Positions 39,001-50,060 of a stretch of 64,000 nt of DNA are shown in pieces (the stretch's first letter is position 1; every line of letters starts with the position of its first letter). The DNA is from Eudromia elegans (taxonomy: Eukaryota; Chordata; Aves; Tinamiformes; Tinamidae). Made by a program: the position numbers and the translations under genes. The notes under the pieces were generated by a model that saw only the letters and a program-made list of their open reading frames with translations, was not told where the DNA came from and did not search any database. The stretch spans positions 313,771-377,770 of the forward strand of contig PTEX01000280.1 of the NCBI GenBank assembly GCA_003342815.1. The letters run 5' to 3'.

Positions 39001-41540
39001 TGCATCTTCACTGGAATGGTGAGTTTCTGTGATTTCTCCAACCAAGAGACACAGCATAGCAGATTTCCTTTCCTCTCCCACCCCTGGCTAAGCAGCGAAT
39101 GTGTGCAACAACATTCCTTGGACCCGTCCAAAAGATTTTGTTTGAATTATCTGAAGTTGGTTTGTTGTGGTTTTGCTGACAGTGGCTGGGATCCTTCAAG
39201 CAACTTTGGCATTCTGCAGCGATGACTGTGCTGAGGAGTCAGAATTTTCCCAAAGCCTTTCCAGATAAACAGCAGAGCAGGGACACCGAGCGTCTCGGCG
39301 CTTCTTTGAAAGGCCCCTTCATTCTTGGGAGCGGTAGACATGCCCCAGTCCCTCGGTTACAGCAGGGGACAGAATTAAAAGCAGTAGTAGTTAAGCTAAT
39401 GGTTAAGAGGGGAAGGAGCTTGCACTTGCATGTGCTTTTTTATATTCTGTCTTTCTGTGGACATCAACAGCAGTTTAGGACGTGTCCTGCAAAGTTGGAG
39501 ACAGGAAGGACTTGTTTAGGTCCTGGGCTGGCTTGGTCCTGAATAGTTGTATAAATGCTTCATTTCCCGATATCCTTAATTAAAGCCTGAGAACTTTGGT
39601 AACTTGATATCAGTTGTGCTTGACAAATGGCTTGCCTTAGTTGTAGAAAGGAAGGTTGTGAAACACGCAGCTGCAAATCCTGCTTTTACCATCGTTCAGA
39701 AAATAATTTCCCCAAAGTTTACCATTTTAAACTTTTAAAGAGATGGCTCAACCATAAAAACATGCAGGCTGCCCTGCTCCGTTCCACCAGCCCTTTGTGC
39801 CCTGTGGAAATGCCACAGTGTGTCGAAAGGAGTTCTTGGAAATCGCAAATTAAGGATGTTCACACAATTCACCGCAAAAATGCCGTTTCTGACTGATTCA
39901 ATTTAAAGGTTTTCTTGGCAGCTGGCAGGTCTGGGAGCGCAGGGCAGGAAATAACGTGCTGAATGTGAGCCGAAAGGGCCACTGTTCTCCTGATTCCGCT
40001 CCTTGCAGACCAGCACTGTTATCTGGGAGACCGAGGCACAGGGAACAGGATGAGCTTTGTGTGCGGAGCCGAAGAAACTGGATCCTAGCGGGGCAGCTGT
40101 GCTCCAAGCACTTGCACTATGGGCACATTGTGTCCTGAGGAAAAGCCCAAGCTAGGCTCCTTTCAGAATATTAATCTCGCAGCAAGAGCTCACCTTGGAA
40201 GACATAGCCACAGATTTATTTGTTGATGCGTTTTTGGCCATTCTATGATATTTTGGGCTGTGTGATCATATTCTGGTGTAAGGTAAAGAGTCTGACTTGC
40301 CTAAGATAAGATTCATGGAAGGATTGATGGCTTTTTTTTTTTTAAAATGGGTATTACAGGAATGTAAGAGTTTTGGTAGTTTGGTAGTTGGGCATCTGTC
40401 CAACCTTGGATCCCAGCTCAGAGTAGTCTTTGTTCCTGTACAACCTTTGAGAACTGTAAATCCTTTCTCTCCTACCTGAAGAAATATAGTTCAAAATTAT
40501 TAGAACTGTGCATTTCTAAATGACAATAGAATTTGTCTCGCAGCTGTCTTCAGAAATGGCTTTGAAATAGTGGCGTTTAGATGCTGGCTCAAGTGAATAA
40601 AGTATTCACTCTTTTCCTGTTGATTCCAACAGCCTTGAGCATGTTTCCCTACTTTCAGAGTGAATTTAGAAAATACCTTTGCAGTTCTGATTTCAAAATG
40701 TTGAAATCCCTTTTGTAAGGGAATGCTGGAAATACAAGGGGGAAGATTGCAGAGACAGACATGCTGAGTTTTGCTCAAGGATGGCATTGGCTTTTAAAAC
40801 ATTTATTTTCCCACAACAGCCTTTGCAACGTTTCTTCTTCCTCCCAAATGATAAATATTAAGGCAGAAGGGTTCGTTGTTCAGTAAGAACTTCCTTTTGA
40901 AGCTCTGAAGCAACCTAAATAGGTACCAGAAAATGAACTCTCAGCATTTTATTAACTTCCATTTCTTGTTCTGCCTGAGCTGCCACAGAATGTAATAGGT
41001 TCTTGCAAGCATTAGGTTGGAATGCTGTTTATCCTTGTTCAAATATAAGTTAAGATATTGTTTCTATTAACATGCATATGTTTTTGAACATGAGAAATAC
41101 CATCAGCTGAACTCCAGTTGGCACCTTAAACAAAATATTGAGGGTATGAGTATTTCCATTCTTGTATGAAGACTCATTCTTATGCCAAAGTGTGATTCAG
41201 ACAGTGTAGGGATCAGGTAGGGTACCTGTCAAAAGCTGAATGAAAGCTCTGTATGACATCGTCCATCCAGGAGCTCTGAGTTTAATTGTAGGAAGCCGAT
41301 CTCATTGCTTCAGTGCCTTAATACTTGTGGGCACGTGATGCTTCATGTACGTCCTGTACCCACAGGCTGTGTGGTACATTGTCTACTGAGGATGTACCAT
41401 GATCTCCTAAGGAGTCACTCTGGGGGTTTTTGCTTTATCTTTGCTTACTCAGGTGGTTTCTCTCCCTTTCAAGCTACTATCTTGAAAGACACAGAGATGT
41501 TTTGACTGTGACTTTAAAATTTTAGAGAAGGAATTAAGAG

Positions 41541-41571
41541 ATATATATATACATATACATATATATATATG
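41541..41571. repeat. AT/TA microsatellite
   Basis: (AT)5 ACATATACAT (AT)5 G. Simple sequence, internally palindromic in its right half. Confidence 0.85.
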
Positions 41572-44389
41572 TATTGTTAATCAACCTAGACACTATTTCT
41601 GTTACACTTTTAAGTGACTGAGAAGTGTCTTAAGCTACCTGGGGTCTGAAAGGCCTTTCATCAGTGTTTCACCTTAAAAATAAGCCTGATAACTACCTAC
41701 TTTTTAAAAGAAAAGTGGTGCAAAATGTTTAGCCAAGAAAACATGCCTCAGCTTTATGTATGTGAGGAGGAAGAATAGTTAATAGTTAAAAAATAATTAA
41801 CTTCTGCTTTGAAAATTGTTCTTTTGGATGCTGTCAAACCACCTACGTTGGTATGTGAGTACTTTGTGAATCCAGTCAAGGTCTATTCTCCCATTTGGCT
41901 TGTTTCTAAAAGAGTTTAAGTAGAAGATGAAGATGAGAGTAACTCGGTGCTTCAGTGCTGAACATACCAAGTAATCAAAGGTGTTTTACACTGAGCTGGG
42001 CTCTTTGGCCAGCCTTAGATTGGCTTAAAGCTGTGCTGCATGTGGACCCTTTTTTCCTGCTGAATTCAAGTTGTGAGACTAGTGCTTTGTTACCAAAGAT
42101 GAGATGCTGCAAAATATCGTAGAGGTGACGAGCAAGAGGAAGAGCTCCCTAGCAGGCAGGGAGCACTGACACAGGTGAGGGTCTCGCCTACTGAAAACCT
42201 GGCAGGGCTGGTGACAAAGAGGGCTTTGTGGCAGCTAAGCTGCAGAAAGGCTTTAATGGGCTGCTTGTTTGCGCCTAGAGTTACCTGCAGTGATACTGGT
42301 CACTGCTCCAGGTGGAAGCTGAGAGTTTAGAAGCATCTTTGGGTATTTAAGGCTAATGAAGGTAATAATAGTACTAAATAATGGTCCCTGCATGCTGATT
42401 CAAGAAATAAGATATGTTTGCAGTGCAGAAATCCTTTTCTTTCGCTTTTCCTTCAGCAGTAGAAATTACGGGTCTGAGTTTCTGTCTCTGATGAACAGAC
42501 TATAGGGCAGTTGTAATAATTTCTTCATTTGTGCATGATAGGTTCTTGAATCAAATTCTTGCCTAATAACCGTGATCACTCTGCAGTGAGGTCAGGTGGG
42601 GTCTTCTGGCCCCACTTCACACAGCTCCTTCATGGTGTCCCTGATCTATTCTTCTTCTCCAGTTCACTTGTGAAATACACTGTGAGCACAGTGATTCATG
42701 CAGCCATTTTCCCCACCCTCGCCCCTCCAATTTCAGATTTGAGAAGAGAAGGGCCCAAAGCAAAAGCTACAGAAAATGGGGTTTGATTTGAGTAGGAAAG
42801 AAATAATTGACTGCAGTACCAAGCTACAAATGATGCAGTTTCCACAGTGCTGTAATTGTTGTTTTGCCTATTTGTTATTGCTCTAAATTCAGTCTGTATG
42901 CAGTTAAAGAAAAAAAATAAAGAAAAAAAAAAAACTTGGATATATGATTTCTGTTCCGTCTTAAAAACTTTCATAAAAATGGAAGTCAGTATTTGGAAGC
43001 TATATTAATTATTTAATTAAATTTTCTAAATCTTAACTAAGATTTGTACAAGTAAGATAAGTACAAGTAAGAATAGCTGGATATTCTTCAGTATGCTTAA
43101 TGTGTGGGGGAACTATTGGGGAGTAGAGAAAGGGATTTTTTCAGTTGTTGTTTTTATTCCTCGGCAACTAGAAACTTAAGAATCATTTTCAGATGTTTAA
43201 CAACTTCGTGAAGAATAGATTAGACTAAGTGCAAATTTCTTTGTTGCTGGAAAAGTATAAATATCCCATATCCTGAGAAGGGGGTCTTTGTCTTGTTGGG
43301 GTTTGTTTCTGGAGGGAAGGAGCAGTGTTTTTCACTTAAGAGTATAGTATTTGATGAAAATCACCTTGAATTAGAAGAAAATGCAAAGGATCTAAGATTA
43401 ACAGTTTCAGTATGGGAAGCCATGAAGGGAAGCCATGAAGGAGAAAACTCTGAATTTAGGATGCCTTTCCTTAAAAAAATGAAGAAAATAATTTCTTACT
43501 CTCAGGGATTTGGTATACACAGCTGCTTAATGTTGCAAGTGAGTTACCGTGGATGTAGTGCTGAGCAGTGAGGGGCGCTATAGCTTCTGCCTCAGTTCTT
43601 ACCTATTCTTGCATTACATATGTTGCGTTACAGCATTGCTTGTGCTTTTGCCATTGCCAGCCTCCTCGTCGTCCTTATTTTCGTCTTTCCCACTACAAGT
43701 CTGTGTCTTTTACCACACTGAATCTCATTTTAAGGCTATTTTTTGCCATTACACTATGATGTAAGCATTTAATTACTGTTTTTGCAAGAAGCTAATCTTC
43801 ACCTTGGCCTCATGGCTGTTTATCTCCTGAACCACTTACATGTTGCATCTTTTTGTATGTTTCCTAAAATAAGAGGATGAAGTGTTCAGGAGAAAAGTAC
43901 AAACATCTTGTTTGTACAAAAAAAAGTAGAAATATTCTTGCCATTGTTATGGGCAAATGCTGGTGTGGCCGTCTAGGTGAAGAAGGCATTGTATTAAAAA
44001 CCGAAATAACTTCAGTTTCAGTTTACTGAACTGGGAAACAAAGCAATAAATTAGTAATTTATCTTGCGCAATAAGAGCTTGAAGGTGAACACATCTGAAG
44101 TGTGGTTTAAAACAGAGCAGGGTGTCAAATGAATTTACCAAAAGGGGCAGAAAGGGCTATATCTACTTTTTCACAAATAAAGTTTCAGGTGAGGTGAGCA
44201 TGAGGGCAGAGTTTGTTCTTTGGTACAGGCTTTGTCCAGAAAAATGGAAGTTCTGGGATAAGTGCTTCTTTAGCTGACCGCAAAACGCCTGTCTTGTCCG
44301 TATTTCTTTTTGCATTAGCTAAAGCCCTGTAGAAGGAAGAGGCTCTTGTTTCTCGTGTCTGGTCCGGTTGCCCTAGAGGCTTGCAGTGG

Positions 44390-44694
44390 TGCTGGCTCCT
44401 TCCCCAAGGCTGGCGAGGGGCTGTGCTTTGCGAGGCTCCTCTCCAGATTAGGGCTGAGCCTCGGCTCGGGTAGTTACGGTAGAGCGGAACGCGCCGCATC
44501 TGGCTATTCCCACGTGTGGATTTAAAGCCTGGAGCGGAGCTCGGCACGTCAGAGCGGAGCATCCCCAGCAGCGGCGGCCCCGCGCCGCGGCGGCAGCAGC
44601 AGCCTCCGCGCTCCCATGGCCCCGCGGCCCGCAGCGGCGTCGCCGTGAAGCTCACCCGCTGCCGCGCGTCGCCGGCCGGAGCCGCCCGTGCGCT
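44390..44694 (+). promoter_or_regulatory. TRIO: CpG-island promoter of a candidate short TRIO isoform
   Basis: CpG-dense block with, in order, CATCTG (44497-44502), the palindromic E-box CACGTG (44511-44516) and a TATA-like TTTAAA (44521-44526). A start site near 44550 would give a 5' leader of about 140 nt. The leader is GC-rich with GGC/CGG repeats and contains one short upstream ORF. It lies directly upstream of an ATG exon whose donor fits TRIO exon p. bHLH-type regulation is suggested by the E-boxes, but only by motif. Confidence 0.5.
44616..44648 (+). other. Upstream ORF, 10 codons (MAPRPAAASP)
   Basis: CCCATGGC is a strong initiation context. The frame closes at TGA 44646-44648, 46 nt before the ATG of the candidate exon and in a different frame. 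If the leader is transcribed from the predicted start, ribosomes would meet this ORF first and must reinitiate or leak past it. Confidence 0.4.
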
Positions 44695-44806
44695 ATGCCC
44701 AACGGGCTGAAGCAGGTCGAGGCGCTGGAGTCCCTTCATCCCGTAAATCCCGCCTGCTGCGGCAATGGCCAGCCGGGCGGCTGCAAGTACTGGATCCTGG
44801 ATCTAG
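44695..44806 (+). CDS. TRIO: Candidate alternative first exon of a GEF2/kinase-only TRIO isoform
   Basis: ATG at 44695 (G at -3) opens 37 codons, MPNGLKQVEAL to YWILDL, ending with one base G before the donor CTAG|GTATAC. Exon p needs exactly one incoming base, so splicing gives a Gly-to-Asp junction codon (GAC) and an open frame into [12 protein letters not shown]. The peptide has three Cys (positions 21, 22 and 30), which could be acylated. From memory, kalirin's Duet first exon joins at the matching place and is also Cys-rich. The product would lack Sec14, spectrin repeats, GEF1 and SH3-1. The donor is not ideal (A at +5). It could be chance in a CpG island, but phase, position and promoter context agree. 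Confidence 0.55.
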
Positions 44807-47800
44807 GTATACGCACGTGTCACGGAGACAGCACGGAGCGGGAGGGAGGCTTTCGCTTGTAGGGTCAGAGGATGCTTTTTCTGTCCTGTGCTCTGCCTGC
44901 CCCTGCTCTCCCAGCCTGCTGAGGCCAGTTCGAAAAGTGGGGAGTTGAACAAAAAGGACCCCTGGACCCCTGTGGTGAAAGGAGCAGCTGTAGAGGGAAT
45001 CTGCTCCGTAAGCCCCTGGGGAGGGGTACAGTAAGCTCCTTCAGAACAAGGAGGGGGTGAAATGCATGTGTTTATTTTCAGTCGAGCTGTGGGAATTAAA
45101 AATAATAACTCTTGCTCTGTGTAATGTTATTACTGGTAGTAATATGTTTTAAAAGCTTAGTAGAACTTTCCTTAGGCTATTGCTGCTAAACCCAGGATCC
45201 TAGATTCTTCTGTATGTGTATTTCTGTTGAATTGCTGTTGCATTTGGGGAGTAGTGATGGAAGGAAGGGGTGTTGGGGAAACAGTAATTTGCATGAAATG
45301 TCTTCAGAGTCCTCACTGATATCAAAATACAGTAACTGAGGAAACGCAGCTCTCTCTCAGTCCTGAGTGGAGAAGCACAGAGGTAAGGGTAGGGATGCTC
45401 ACATTAGATGCTGTTGAGCCTCCTCCTATATAATAATTTTAGCAGGAAGCAGTCCCTGCCTTGCTGTTTCCAGTGCTGCTCCGGAGCGAGCTGGGTTCCC
45501 ATAGGCAGCAGTGGGGAACACTGCAGGGCTGTGCTGCGTGTGGGTGCCAGAGGGACCGCTGCTTTCGGATGGAAGTAATTTACAGCACCCTTCAGGTCTC
45601 AGGTACCTGCGCGGTACCCTCGGCATACACCTGAAATAGGCAAGAGGCTGCCGCTTGCTACAGGCTGCCAGACTGCTGCTGTGGATGGACCAAGAGGAGA
45701 GGCAGGGCGGCAGAAGGAGTGCAAGTGTGGAATCGGTGGCAGATGATGTCGCATGTCAGTGGGGTGGTAGTTACTCTCCGAAGGGAATGAGGCATCGGAG
45801 CAGCCGCCGCAGCGAGTTACCGTGAGCGGCTGCGCTCAACGATGCCAGCAGTAGAGCTCGATTCTCACGGTGCTGTTCAGTAGCCCCCAGTGCTGTGTAA
45901 TCGCTTCCTAAAACAAGGATTTTGCCAGTTTTTAGACATAAACAAGTACAGAGGAGTAGCTAAACAAGTACTGAAGGTCCTTAGCAGCACAGCCGGTCTT
46001 CTGTCCCGTAGTGTTGCTTTGCATTTTTTCCTGGAGCAGACTTGCTTCATACTTAACTCCTGTTGCTGCAGTTATTCAGACTACAGTCTCCCTGATTTTT
46101 CTTGCCAAGAATTTTTATTAATCATGCTTTATAAAATACCAACTGAAGTCAGTCCTGAGAAGTGAGATGCTTTACGCTATTACCTGAATGAAGCTAATTA
46201 TAAATAGGTAATTTTAGTAAGGTAATTAATCGTAAAGGCATGTACAAAGTTGCCTTGGTCAAACATCCATGATTTCACAAACATTTTTATTGTTCTTTCT
46301 GTTTCTTAAAAACAGATGTCCGCATGTACCAGCCATGTTGCAATAGGGCTCAACGGCCTTTCACAGTAGGGGAACAAAGCTTTCTTGCGTGACCCAGCAC
46401 AACTATAGCTGGGCCATCACTTAAACTGGAAAGAGTAAAATTAGATATTTAATATTTCGGGCCACAGCAGACTTAAAATTGGCAATTTGACATGGGTTGA
46501 ATATTCAGAGTGTTTCATATAATATATGAATTTACTGATAGAAATCCTCAACTGAAGTTTTGACTCTGTTTAAAGAATTTTAAGGAATTTAAAATTCTGG
46601 TTTATTTTTCATTAAACTGTTAGGGTGTACGTAGAAGAATTGATAATGATTAGATCCTGTTTAATTCAATTATCTGAGGGGCTTTTTTCCCTCACTTGTT
46701 TCTGAAGTTGGAAGGAGACAAATGCATTCAGATTTCAGGAGACAAAAAAAAAAAGGCTTTGAGTAATGAATTGGCAAGGAATTATTGAAATTAAACTAAC
46801 AAATGTTGTATTTTTGCCTTTATCTGACATCAATTGGAGAAAGCAATGGTTTCCAGTTAGGAGGAAACCAATTCTCATGGTAATTCCACCCATTCTTGTA
46901 ACTTAAAAATGCATTGCATTTGAGACAACTGTGGCTAAATACCAAAGTTGTTTATGGTTATCTGGATGGAGAGAGTGTTGAGTAGCTTCAGTCTGGAGCA
47001 GCATATTGGGAATGATAACATCTTTTTTCAGTTATCTTGTTAGCCAGAAGAAACAATAAACGTATGCATTTCAGTCCCTAAGTGGATTGTGTGAGTCTGT
47101 ATTTCACTTGGGAAATTTGAGAGGCAAATCTCATGGATGAAATCCAGGGAATAAATCTACCAAACCAAAATTTATCCTGAAGTTATTAACTATCTGGGGG
47201 CTGGTTTGAAGGAGGAAAGGTAGTTGTAGCAGTAGAGAGAGTTGTCATTTGCCTTTGAAGAAATAAATTTATTACATTACTTAATATATTTGCAACAGAT
47301 AACTTAAAAGAATGCATATGAATCAAACTGGCATTCTTTTTTTTTCCTTTTTCATGTCATTTTATGATATATCAAGCCAAAGAAATAATTCATCCATAAA
47401 ACAGGATGCTTTTACTATAGAGTAATTGTTAGCAAACGGCATCCAAGAGAGGATAAAGGGTCTCTGAGGCCCGGACTCAAAGGATGCAGTGGGAGAGTCC
47501 GGTATTACTAATGGGTTGGTGTAATTCTTGGCCTCCATCCACCTCCACACTTTGAGAGTCTATTCTTTCAGAGTACAGATGGAAGCTGTTAAGTGTGTGC
47601 TGTGAGCTCTTTCCCATCTCCACCACAAAAAGAGCGTGCAACACAAATCCTCCTGCAGCGGAGCACATCTGTCAGCTGTGGGCTTATATGCTCAGTGGTG
47701 CTGCTCACCTGACCCGCGTGGCCTTCCTTGCTGTCACTGCAATTTCCAAGCAGCACTGCTTGCCAGAGAGGTGTCTCAAGGTGCTGCTTCAAGGTGGGCA

Positions 47801-48252
47801 AAACCAAATCCCAGGTCAGCTGCTGCCAGTTTATTTACCCTGGGCTGGCGTATGTGCTCCAGATGCTTTAGCCCTAGCAAAGGCACTAGGCAGCGGAGCT
47901 GGCAGAACGCTCTGTGGCCGCCACTTCTCACACTCCTCAAAAAAGGTTTTAGATGTAGGAGCTTATTTGAGAGATGCCCTTGTGCCCTTTCATAACTGCC
48001 TTCTGTGAATAATGAGGATCTGAAGATTTGAGGCACAGTGGTTTTGCTCAGAAGGAGCTACTAAGATCCTTCTGCCATTCTCAGGTGTTTTGATCTGACC
48101 TGCTCCTAATTTTTATCTCCCATAATTCAGATATATTGTTTCATTGACCATGAAATGATAATTACCATGTTTACATTTGCATAGCTGACAGGGAGGTGAC
48201 CTGCTCTATAAAATATGCCAGGATTCAGCCACAGTGCAGATTGGATGTGGAG

Positions 48253-48298
48253 TTGGCCACAGGCTGTCTTCTGCCTTGGCCACAGGCTGTCTTCTGCC
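48253..48298. repeat. 23-bp perfect tandem duplication
   Basis: TTGGCCACAGGCTGTCTTCT plus GCC occurs twice head to tail (48253-48275, 48276-48298). Recent slippage is likely. Confidence 0.85.
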
Positions 48299-49499
48299 TC
48301 TGCTCCCTGGAAGGCTGCCTCTTCCTCTCAGAATCCGTATAAGCACCGCGTGAAAATTTTGGAATTTAAAACGGTTCTTGTCTCCAATCACATCTCTATT
48401 TCAAACCAGCTACACAATTCCTAGTTTTACAAAATTTTGTTTTGAAAGATGTGAAAAGGAAAATGTAAGATATTCTGAAGGAAATATGACTAGATCTATA
48501 AGATGAACTTTATGTAACAGAGATTTGTAAGGCTATTGCCATATTGGGGAAAAAAAAAGTGTAGCTTTTAATAAAAATAATTTTGGAGTTTTGCTAAGAT
48601 GACTATGTCCTTATATATCATTAATGAAATATGTTGAGAATTTTTAACAAGTCAAAAACTCACTGACTTGAAAAAGATGTTGGAAATGGAGAAGTTGATA
48701 CCTCAGAGGTGTCCCAGGTGGAATAAAACATCAGACCCACAGAGATTCTCATCATGCTTGAGGGTCTGTAGCCAGTGCATGGGCTGAACCTGAGCAGAGC
48801 AGGAATGCTCCAGTTCTTCTCAACCTGATTGGTCTTGTGCTCTTATGCTACAGCTCTGCTTTAAGCAGAGAAGTGGTGCTGATGTTCTCCTTTCCCTTCT
48901 GCTTTCCTTTCCTCCGGGCAGTTTGGGACAGCTCTGCCTGGCTCCTGCGGCACTGTTTCCCGGGATCCTCGGGCAGCGGGAGCCGGGTGGGAGCCGGGGA
49001 GCCGAGGCTGAGGGGGCGGCTGGCCGAGGCGGCCACCAGAGCAGCTCTTCAGCCTCCGCTGGGAACCGAGGGAGGAAGCAAAAACATCAGAAAAATGGCT
49101 GGCAAAATGTAACTTTTTCTTTAGGGCTAGATCATGCCAAAGAAAAGCCAGCAGTGCAGATGTTATTCCTGAAGGGGCTGTCATCAGTGGTGCAGGGTGG
49201 TGTGGTTTCTTTTGTTCCTTGCTTTTCCCTTTTTTTTTGTTTGTTTTTTTTATTTGATTTTTGGGGATTTTTTAGAATTTGTTCTGGGTAAAGTGGTTCG
49301 TTGTCCAGTAATTGATAGTTCAATTGTTTTAAAACACATTTATACACCAGAGTTTTCTTTTTACCTCATTGTCCTTGTAACTCACTCAACCTCCTTATTC
49401 ATCAGCATGCATGAAATGGGAATTTGGGAAGGCAGAATAACTACTTTATTCCCAACTTCTTAAGATACTTTATCCCGACACGGCATCCCTGCTGAGATG

Positions 49500-50060
49500 T
49501 GCCAGTCTGCGGAGCAGGCAGCCATTAAAAGTCAACTTTGGCTGCAAGGCCGTTCTGAAACTAATGAAGGCGGTGTGACCTGCTCTTGCCGAACTCCCGT
49601 GTGCTCCTGCAGCTCTGCTCAGGTTCCCCCCCGCCCCGTGCAGGTAGAAGGTTTCAAAGTGGTGAGGTTTGCGCTCGCCCAAGGCGGGGGCAAGCTGGAC
49701 CGATGGCAGCTGACCAAGAAACCGGCCTGCACCACCAGCTCCTGTTAGATAAGGAGGAAACGTCCCTCTTGTGCAGTAATCCTGGGAGACCATTCTTCCG
49801 CAGCTTCAGTTCCACCTTCCCCCCCAGCTCCCCTAATTGCCTTCTACATTTATTGTTTTGAGGGCCGCGACAGTAAAACATTTGGGAAGCAAAAAAATTG
49901 GGCAGAGCTGTTACAATAGCCCCGGAGCGGAGCGCTACGAGGCTGCTGTTATTGAGGTCGCGACCGAGTTCCTGCCTGGAGCTGGGTGTGTTTGCACAGC
50001 TGCTGCTAAAGCTGGGCCTCCAAACAGTCGCCAGTTGTTTTAATGGGCTCCTCTGCTTTG
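49500..50060. promoter_or_regulatory. Possible conserved non-coding element
   Basis: A moderately GC-rich block within AT-rich intron. It contains GGTTCCCCCCCGCCCC, TACATTTATTGTTTTGAGGG (SOX/FOX-like core), GGGCCGCGACAGTAAAACAT and CTCTGCTTTGCATCAAGACG (TCF/octamer-like core). Open frames on both strands are short and unsupported. It is listed because motif density and composition differ from the flanks. Confidence 0.2.

Larger units (their letters stand above)
34561..44380 (+). other. TRIO: Intron o-p, part 2
   Basis: 9.8 kb of mostly AT-rich intron. It holds an imperfect 24-bp duplication at about 34737-34783, an 18-bp palindrome at 36027-36044, an AT microsatellite at 41541-41571 and a 13-bp tandem duplication at 43414-43439. 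Open frames such as 38135-38489 (-) and 43293-43571 (+) were inspected and have no support. Confidence 0.8.

Noticed and set aside
40230..40252. CCATTCTATGAT resembling the CR1 terminal repeat
   Set aside because: Only about 12-14 bp match and the flanking sequence shows no CR1 body.
43293..43571. 92-codon open frame with a charged middle section
   Set aside because: No ATG at its start, no good splice sites in phase, no recognised relative; it contains a 13-bp tandem duplication typical of slippage.
47595..48036. 137-codon plus-strand frame and its neighbours
   Set aside because: Several frames are open at once in a GC-richer patch; non-coding composition effects explain it.
48900..49110. 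GC-rich patch as a third internal promoter
   Set aside because: Only about 150 bp, dominated by GGGAGCCGGG-type repeats; no TATA, no phase-compatible ATG exon with a donor found.
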